Shown: positions 59,406 through 64,000 of the stretch, piece by piece
How the letters are laid out: each line of letters opens with the position of its first letter
How positions within the stretch are numbered: the stretch's first letter is position 1
Origin: an uncultured Granulosicoccus sp.
GTDB taxonomy: Bacteria; Pseudomonadota; Gammaproteobacteria; Granulosicoccales; Granulosicoccaceae
Length of the DNA stretch: 64,000 bases
Assembly: GCA_947499955.1 (NCBI GenBank)
Contig: CANMQI010000002.1
Coordinates: forward strand, 62,001 to 126,000
Reading direction: 5' to 3'
The notes under the pieces: generated by a model
What the model was told of the DNA's origin: nothing
The model's database searches: none
The model's input: only the letters and a program-made list of their open reading frames with translations
Position numbers and translations under genes: made by a program

Positions 59406-61208
59406 ATGATCAACACCCTACTCCCTGTTCTTCTTTCGGTGCTGTTGCTGGCGAGCGCTTGCGGGGGCAGTTCCGGGGTGACGGTACAGCCCGAAGATGA
59501 CCCGACAGAGCAGCCGGGCGCTGGCGATGACGGCGTGCCGGTTGATGATTCCGATAATGGCGGGGAGGGCGATACTGGTGGCGGAGGCGAGGACGATGCT
59601 GGTGATCCGGCGCCACCTGTACCGGATGTGGAATCACCGGACGTCAATCAGCCTGAACTGCCTGCCGAGGACGAGATTCCACAGGTCCTGCCGCCATCGC
59701 CACAGAATCTGCGCGCGAGCCGTTACTCGGATACCGCTGCGGAGCTGTTCTGGGACAAGCCCGACGGTGTGTCCGGCGATGCGCTGCGCTATGTGGTCAG
59801 TCTGAACGGCAGTGAGCTGGGTCGAGTAAACTCCATGAGCTTCTTCACCGAATCCCTGCAAGCGGGTCGCGAGCACAGCATGTCGGTGGCTACGCTGGAT
59901 CAGAATGGCCTTGCCAGTATTCCAGCCAGCATCCGGATCAACGCCGAGATCGACGTGCCACCGCCGGTCTACGACTTCGAGCTAGCCGTAGAGCACTCGA
60001 GAGTGACGCTCGACGAAGGCAGTGACTCGGGTAGTCGTGTCAGCATCAATGTGGCGCCCAAGGGCAGTGAAGCTGTCGCTCTGGTGGTTCAGGGACAGAG
60101 CCCGGCCGATGCGGCAGATATCGTGCTGGAACTGGACCGGGACAACCTGCAAGGCGACGAGCTGCGTGCCGAACTCAGCTTGCGTTTGCCGGTAGGCATG
60201 CGTCCGATCAGACCACAGGAGCGGCGCTTCACTATCACGGCAAGCAGCGGTGATGAGGTGCGTATCGCGGAACTCATCGTTGATGTCAAACCGGTGACAG
60301 CTCCGGATGTCTATCTGTTGATTGGGCAGAGCAACATGGTGGGTTCCAGCCAGACCGGTGCCAAGGACGTCTCGCCAGGAGGGCTGGATGAGCGCAATGG
60401 GCGCATCTGGCAGTTGAATGTGGCACCCAACAACACACAGATCTTCGGTGGGCTGGCAGATTTCCAGAGTGAGTCCAGTACGCTCATCGAGCCTCATTTC
60501 ATCGAAGCTGAAGACCCCTTGCACGACCCACGCAACCCGGTTGTCCCGGTCAAGGGGGGGACAACGATCGGCCCCGGGCTCTCCTTCGCCAAGGCGGTGC
60601 TGAGCGATACCACGCAGCGAATCTATCTGGTGCCTGCCGCCTGGGGTGCCAGTGGTTTTTGTCGGGTGGCCGGAAACGAGCTGGCCTGGAATGCAACAGA
60701 GAGCGACAATGCCTCGCTGGGAGGGACAGGCTTGCTGGAACGGGCCTTGACCCGCTTGCGCATTACCTTGCGGGAAACCGGCGGTGTATTGCGCGGCATA
60801 CTGTGGCATCAGGGCGGAGCGGATTCGAACGATCAGGCTTGCGCGGATGCCTATGCGCAGAACCTGAAGCTGATGGTCGAGCGCATTCGACGCGAAGCGC
60901 CGCAGGATATTCGCGGAGAAGCCGCCAGAGGCTCACAGGCGCCCATCCCGTTCATTGCCGCAACGCAGTCCCGAGGCAAGGATGAGCGCGGTGACTATTC
61001 TCTGTGGGCATCCACCAAATCTCAGGTAGATGCGGTACACAGGACTATTGCCTCCTTGCTTCCCTACGCAGACTGGGTCAACAATGATGACCTCGTTCCA
61101 CCGGCCTATCCCTGCGGGTCGAGCTCCTGTGTGCACTTCGGCGCGACTGCCAGCCGCGAAACCGGCAGGCGATATCACGAAGCCCTGCAACGTATCTGGC
61201 AACGCTAG
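59406..61208 (+). CDS. SASA-type carbohydrate esterase lipoprotein
   Basis: 600-aa lipoprotein. Lipobox 'LLASAC' puts the acylated Cys at residue 19. A low-complexity acidic Gly/Asp/Pro linker follows (about 28-95), then a fibronectin III-like domain (about 98-178), a beta-rich region (190-300) and a SASA esterase domain (about 303-598) with Ser in 'LLIGQSNMVG' and His in 'CVHFGA' (about 577). 'LRGILWHQGGADSN' is a family block. SASA enzymes remove acetyl groups from sugars, here at the cell surface. Stand-alone gene followed by the octamer array. Confidence 0.85.
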   Translation: MINTLLPVLLSVLLLASACGGSSGVTVQPEDDPTEQPGAGDDGVPVDDSDNGGEGDTGGGGEDDAGDPAPPVPDVESPDVNQPELPAEDEIPQVLPPSPQNLRASRYSDTAAELFWDKPDGVSGDALRYVVSLNGSELGRVNSMSFFTESLQAGREHSMSVATLDQNGLASIPASIRINAEIDVPPPVYDFELAVEHSRVTLDEGSDSGSRVSINVAPKGSEAVALVVQGQSPADAADIVLELDRDNLQGDELRAELSLRLPVGMRPIRPQERRFTITASSGDEVRIAELIVDVKPVTAPDVYLLIGQSNMVGSSQTGAKDVSPGGLDERNGRIWQLNVAPNNTQIFGGLADFQSESSTLIEPHFIEAEDPLHDPRNPVVPVKGGTTIGPGLSFAKAVLSDTTQRIYLVPAAWGASGFCRVAGNELAWNATESDNASLGGTGLLERALTRLRITLRETGGVLRGILWHQGGADSNDQACADAYAQNLKLMVERIRREAPQDIRGEAARGSQAPIPFIAATQSRGKDERGDYSLWASTKSQVDAVHRTIASLLPYADWVNNDDLVPPAYPCGSSSCVHFGATASRETGRRYHEALQRIWQR

Positions 61209-61218
61209 GCTGGTACTG

Positions 61219-61290
61219 CACGACTGCACGACTGCACGACTGCACGACTGCACGACTGCACGACTGCACGACTGCACGACTGCACGACTG
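61219..61290. repeat. Octanucleotide tandem array CACGACTG
   Basis: Nine perfect in-phase copies (72 bp), ending 2 bp before the Pho box of pstS. Rotated as GACTGCAC, the unit shares GACTGC with the GACTGCGT units of the array at 56107-56122. Confidence 0.97.
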
Positions 61291-61292
61291 CA

Positions 61293-61326
61293 CTGACATT
61301 CAGCTGTCACATTCAACCGCTATGCT
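61293..61326 (+). promoter_or_regulatory. Pho box and -10 of the pst operon
   Basis: CTGACAT-TCAG-CTGTCAC (61293-61310) is a near-consensus 18-bp Pho box, followed after 10 bp by TATGCT (61321-61326), the placement PhoB-activated promoters use for the -10. The pstS ATG lies 55 bp further on. PhoB-dependent induction by phosphate limitation is expected. Confidence 0.88.
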
Positions 61327-61380
61327 GCGAACCTGAATTCACGTTCTTCATTCAAGTTCAACACGGTGCATCGGTATTCC

Positions 61381-62436
61381 ATGTCCAGCTCAATCTTCCG
61401 AAAATTCGCGCTTGCCACAGTCGGCGCGTCACTTGTCATAGGCAGTTCTGTTGCCACGGCCGATACCAAGCTGATCGGTTCCGGTGCAAGCTTCCCCTTT
61501 CCCATCTACTCCAAATGGTTCAAGGATTTCAGCAAGGCCAGTGACGGCGTTCGTGTCGACTACCAGGCCAAGGGATCCGGCGCCGGCATCCAGGATCTGG
61601 TCAACGGTACTGTTGACTTCGCAGCCAGCGATGCGGCCATGAACGCCGAAGAGATGAGCAAGGTGGACAAGGGTGTTGTACTACTGCCACTGACTGCCGG
61701 TGAAGTCGTACTGGCCTACAATCTCGATGGTGTTGATGAGCTGAACCTGCCACGTGATGTCTATCCACAGATTTTCACCGGTGAAATCACGCAATGGAAC
61801 GATGAGGCCATCGTCGCTGCCAACCCGGATGCAGAACTGCCTGATGAACAGATCACGGTTGTCGTTCGCTCCGATTCTTCCGGTACCACGCATGTATTCA
61901 CCGGTCATCTGAGTGAAGTCAGCGACGACTTCAAGTCCACGATCGGTCAGGGCAAGTCGCCACAATGGCCACAGACTCAGTCGTTCATCAAGGCGCCCAA
62001 GAATGATGGCATCACGGCCACCATCAAGCAGACGCCGGGCGCCATCGGTTACATCGAGTATGGCTATGCCAAGCTCACCGGTGCCACGACGGCGCGGCTT
62101 GAGAACGCCGCTGGCAACTACATTGCAGCCGGTGCCGAATCCGGTGCCGCAGCGCTTGCCAGCGCTGAGTTCTCAGACGCTACCCTGCCCGAGAGTGAGG
62201 TGCCCGATCTGATTTCCTGGATCTACGATCCTGCGGGTGAGCAGGCTTATCCGATTGCCAGTTTCACCTGGTTGCTGGCCTACAAGGAACAGGATGACGA
62301 GAAGGCTGCGGTCATTCGGGATTTTGTCGAATATGCCATTACTGAAGGCCAGAAGAGCTCCGACGAGCTGGGCTATATCCCGTTGCCCGAGAGCGTGATC
62401 GAGCGGGTCCGCAACGCTGCAACATTCATTCAGTAA
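61381..62436 (+). CDS. pstS: Phosphate-binding protein PstS
   Basis: 351-aa periplasmic phosphate-binding protein. Signal peptide to about residue 28, then 'KLIGSGASFPFPIYSKWFKDFSKA', 'DYQAKGSGAGIQDLVNGTVDFAASDAAM' and 'VVVRSDSSGTTHVF', which are the phosphate-ligand loops of PstS. ATG 61381 is preferred; GTG 61366 would add five residues. Neither has a strong ribosome site. Sits directly behind the Pho box and the octamer array. Confidence 0.96.
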   Translation: MSSSIFRKFALATVGASLVIGSSVATADTKLIGSGASFPFPIYSKWFKDFSKASDGVRVDYQAKGSGAGIQDLVNGTVDFAASDAAMNAEEMSKVDKGVVLLPLTAGEVVLAYNLDGVDELNLPRDVYPQIFTGEITQWNDEAIVAANPDAELPDEQITVVVRSDSSGTTHVFTGHLSEVSDDFKSTIGQGKSPQWPQTQSFIKAPKNDGITATIKQTPGAIGYIEYGYAKLTGATTARLENAAGNYIAAGAESGAAALASAEFSDATLPESEVPDLISWIYDPAGEQAYPIASFTWLLAYKEQDDEKAAVIRDFVEYAITEGQKSSDELGYIPLPESVIERVRNAATFIQ

Positions 62437-62455
62437 GCAGACCTGCTGACGGGAT

Positions 62456-62489
62456 GCGGGCTGTGTGTCGCTATCGATGCACAGCCCGC
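62456..62489 (+). promoter_or_regulatory. Stem-loop between pstS and pstC
   Basis: Perfect 10-bp stem GCGGGCTGTG/CACAGCCCGC with a 14-nt loop, 20 bp after the pstS stop. It has no proper T-tract, so it more likely stabilises the pstS message or attenuates transcription into pstC than fully terminates. Confidence 0.6.
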
Positions 62490-62568
62490 TGCCGTTTCAG
62501 AGGCAAGACCGAATGACGACCCGGCGCTGGATGCGCCTGCTTTTCCTCCCTTTCTGACAGGAGCCGTC

Positions 62569-63546
62569 ATGGCCCGACATCAATTCAACATCAGCCGATC
62601 CGCTGACAGCGTCAGCGCACCTCCCAGCTCGCGTGAGCTGACGACTGATACCGTCTTTCGAGGAATCGCCTGGATCTGTGCCTCCTTGATCATCGTACTG
62701 ACAGCCTGTCTGCTGTTCAAGATCGGGGCGCAGGCCGTTCCTGCCATCAGGCAGCATGGTCTGGGTTTCATTTTCGGTACCACCTGGGATGTCTCACGCG
62801 AGACCTTCGGCGTACTACCGGAAATCTGGGGCACGTTGTACAGCTCGTTTCTGGCGCTGCTCATTGGTGGCAGCTTTGGTGTGGCCATCGCGATATTCCT
62901 GACGCAGGAATTCATCAGTCCGCGTCTGGCCGCAATTTTCCGCACCATTGTCGAGATGCTGGCGGCCATCCCGTCAGTTGTCTATGGGCTGTGGGGCATC
63001 TATGTAGTCATTCCGATGCTGCGCCCCATCTCTGAATTCCTCAATGCCTGGCTTGGCTGGTTCCCGATGTTCTCAACGGATCTGGCAGGCCCGGGTCTGG
63101 CGCCCGCAGCGCTGGTGCTGGCCATCATGATTCTGCCCACGGTTGCCGCCATCTCAGTGGATGCCATGCGACGCATCCCCTACAAGGTCAAGGAGGCGGC
63201 CTACGGTATGGGCACCACACGCTGGGAGGCAATTCTCAAGGTCATGCTGCCCACTGCCTCCTCCGGCATCCTGGCGGCACTGGTTCTGGGTTTCGGCCGT
63301 GCGCTGGGCGAGACCATGGCGCTGGCCATGCTGATTGGTAACAGCAACCAGATCAATCTGTCACTGTTCGCACCAGCCAACACGCTGGCCTCTCTGCTGG
63401 CCTCCAGCTTTCCTGAAGCTGGCCAGATTGAAGTACAGGCACTGATGTATGCCGCTCTGGTGCTGCTTGCAATTACCTTCCTGGTGAATGTGGGTGGCCT
63501 GGCCATCCAGCAATACACCGTCAGAAAATTCGAGGGAAAACGATGA
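62569..63546 (+). CDS. pstC: Phosphate ABC transporter permease PstC
   Basis: 325-aa inner-membrane permease with AGGAG before the ATG. The family blocks 'GTLYSSFLALLIGGSFGVAIAIFLTQEF', 'AIPSVVYGLWGIYVVIP', and the EAA loop 'KEAAYGMGTTRWEAILKVMLPTASSGI' are present, and 'GRALGETMALAMLIGNSNQ' is diagnostic of PstC. Together with PstA forms the membrane channel. Stop overlaps pstA (ATGA). Confidence 0.96.
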   Translation: MARHQFNISRSADSVSAPPSSRELTTDTVFRGIAWICASLIIVLTACLLFKIGAQAVPAIRQHGLGFIFGTTWDVSRETFGVLPEIWGTLYSSFLALLIGGSFGVAIAIFLTQEFISPRLAAIFRTIVEMLAAIPSVVYGLWGIYVVIPMLRPISEFLNAWLGWFPMFSTDLAGPGLAPAALVLAIMILPTVAAISVDAMRRIPYKVKEAAYGMGTTRWEAILKVMLPTASSGILAALVLGFGRALGETMALAMLIGNSNQINLSLFAPANTLASLLASSFPEAGQIEVQALMYAALVLLAITFLVNVGGLAIQQYTVRKFEGKR

Positions 63547-64000
63547 TACCGGTAGCCAGTATGGTCGATGATGACGCCGCCATGGCGGCAGCGGTGCGGG
63601 CCATTCCCAGACTCGAACGACAGACCTTCGAGTCCCGGGCGCTCAAGAGCGGCCTGTTGACGACACTGACCTGGGCCGCTGCACTGTTGGCTGCGGTTCC
63701 CCTGTTCTCGGTGCTCTACATGCTGGTCGTCGAGGGTGGGGCACGTATCGACCTGGAAGCCCTGACCGCATTGCCACCTGCAGGCTTCGAGCAGGGCGGC
63801 GGTTTTGGCAATGCCATTGTCGGTACCTTGCTGATGGTCGGGATTGCCTCGGCTATTGCGGTACCACTGGGCATTGTTGCTGCCATCTACCTGTCTATTC
63901 TCGGTGCCCACACGCGGGTGGCCCGGGTGTCACGCTTTCTGGCCAAGGTGCTCACGGGACTGCCCTCCATACTGGCAGGGGTGTTTGCCTATGCCGCAGT
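63543..64000 (+). CDS. pstA: Phosphate ABC transporter permease PstA, 5' part
   Basis: Starts with ATG 63543 overlapping the pstC stop and remains open to the window end (152 codons visible). It begins with a cytosolic segment, then a helix ('TTLTWAAALLAAVPLFSVLYMLVV') and the PstA-type 'GGFGNAIVGTLLMVGIASAIAVPLGIVAAIYLS' followed by 'LTGLPSILAGVFAYA', matching the PstA family. Truncated by the window, so the 3' end is unknown. Confidence 0.92.
   Translation, partial: MIPVASMVDDDAAMAAAVRAIPRLERQTFESRALKSGLLTTLTWAAALLAAVPLFSVLYMLVVEGGARIDLEALTALPPAGFEQGGGFGNAIVGTLLMVGIASAIAVPLGIVAAIYLSILGAHTRVARVSRFLAKVLTGLPSILAGVFAYAA

Overview
The window is a continuous piece of a GC-rich bacterial chromosome, almost certainly from a gammaproteobacterium. 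The evidence is a 531-type isocitrate lyase, a BaeSR-like two-component pair, the CsgG/DUF4810/DUF799 lipoprotein trio, a pst operon behind a classical Pho box, and many ABC importers for small organic compounds. A large-genome marine heterotroph (for example near Granulosicoccus) is my guess from the gene mix, not something the sequence proves. I saw no rRNA, tRNA, CRISPR array, prophage or insertion sequence. Genes are dense, and many pairs are coupled by ATGA or GTGA overlaps.

Layout. 1-6.6 kb: peptide/nickel-type ABC importer (permeases, binding protein, fused double ATPase) with a formamidase/acetamidase and an isochorismatase-fold hydrolase, probably for uptake and hydrolysis of an amide-type compound. 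6.7-10.5 kb (minus): BaeSR-like pair, then a Na/Pi cotransporter with a small coiled-coil partner behind a candidate Pho box. 10.6-16.9 kb: sugar-acid catabolism with three enolase-superfamily enzymes, an AldA-like dehydrogenase and a GntR/FadR-type regulator, with unusual homopolymer tracts and tandem repeats. 17.1-20.6 kb: orphan HTH protein, lipoprotein trio and a patatin. 20.8-23.7 kb (minus): aceA with a small stand-alone protein resembling the insertion domain of malate synthase G, then an Lrp-type regulator. 23.8-26.6 kb: class V aminotransferase-fold protein coupled to an MFS exporter. 26.7-34.6 kb: flavin monooxygenase, two AhpD/CMD-fold proteins, opine-dehydrogenase-fold protein and a polyamine-type ABC importer.

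34.6-49.4 kb is the most unusual part. After a small peptidoglycan-binding-like protein and a J-domain protein come a sulfotransferase, a GT4 glycosyltransferase and a DUF2334 deacetylase, overlapping one another. Next are a GAF-HlyD fusion, a PqqD-like/M50 metalloprotease with its own HlyD-like C-terminus, a shortened SecA-like ATPase, a second periplasmic adaptor and a PAS-GGDEF-GGDEF-EAL protein. The SecA/M50/adaptor set looks like an export or surface-assembly machine that I do not recognise as a described system. Its substrate is not visible in the window.

49.4-59.1 kb: HisC-like aminotransferase, a ModA-like binding protein fused by deletion to the decayed remnant of its ATPase, a DUF3135 protein, an aldo/keto reductase with a divergent LysR regulator, a coiled-coil membrane protein, and a hybrid histidine kinase behind a 2-hydroxyacid dehydrogenase. 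59.4-64 kb: a SASA-type esterase lipoprotein and pstS-pstC-pstA (pstA cut by the window end). Phosphate supply recurs: good or plausible Pho boxes precede pstS and the Na/Pi cotransporter, and a weaker one precedes the sulfotransferase/glycosyltransferase operon.
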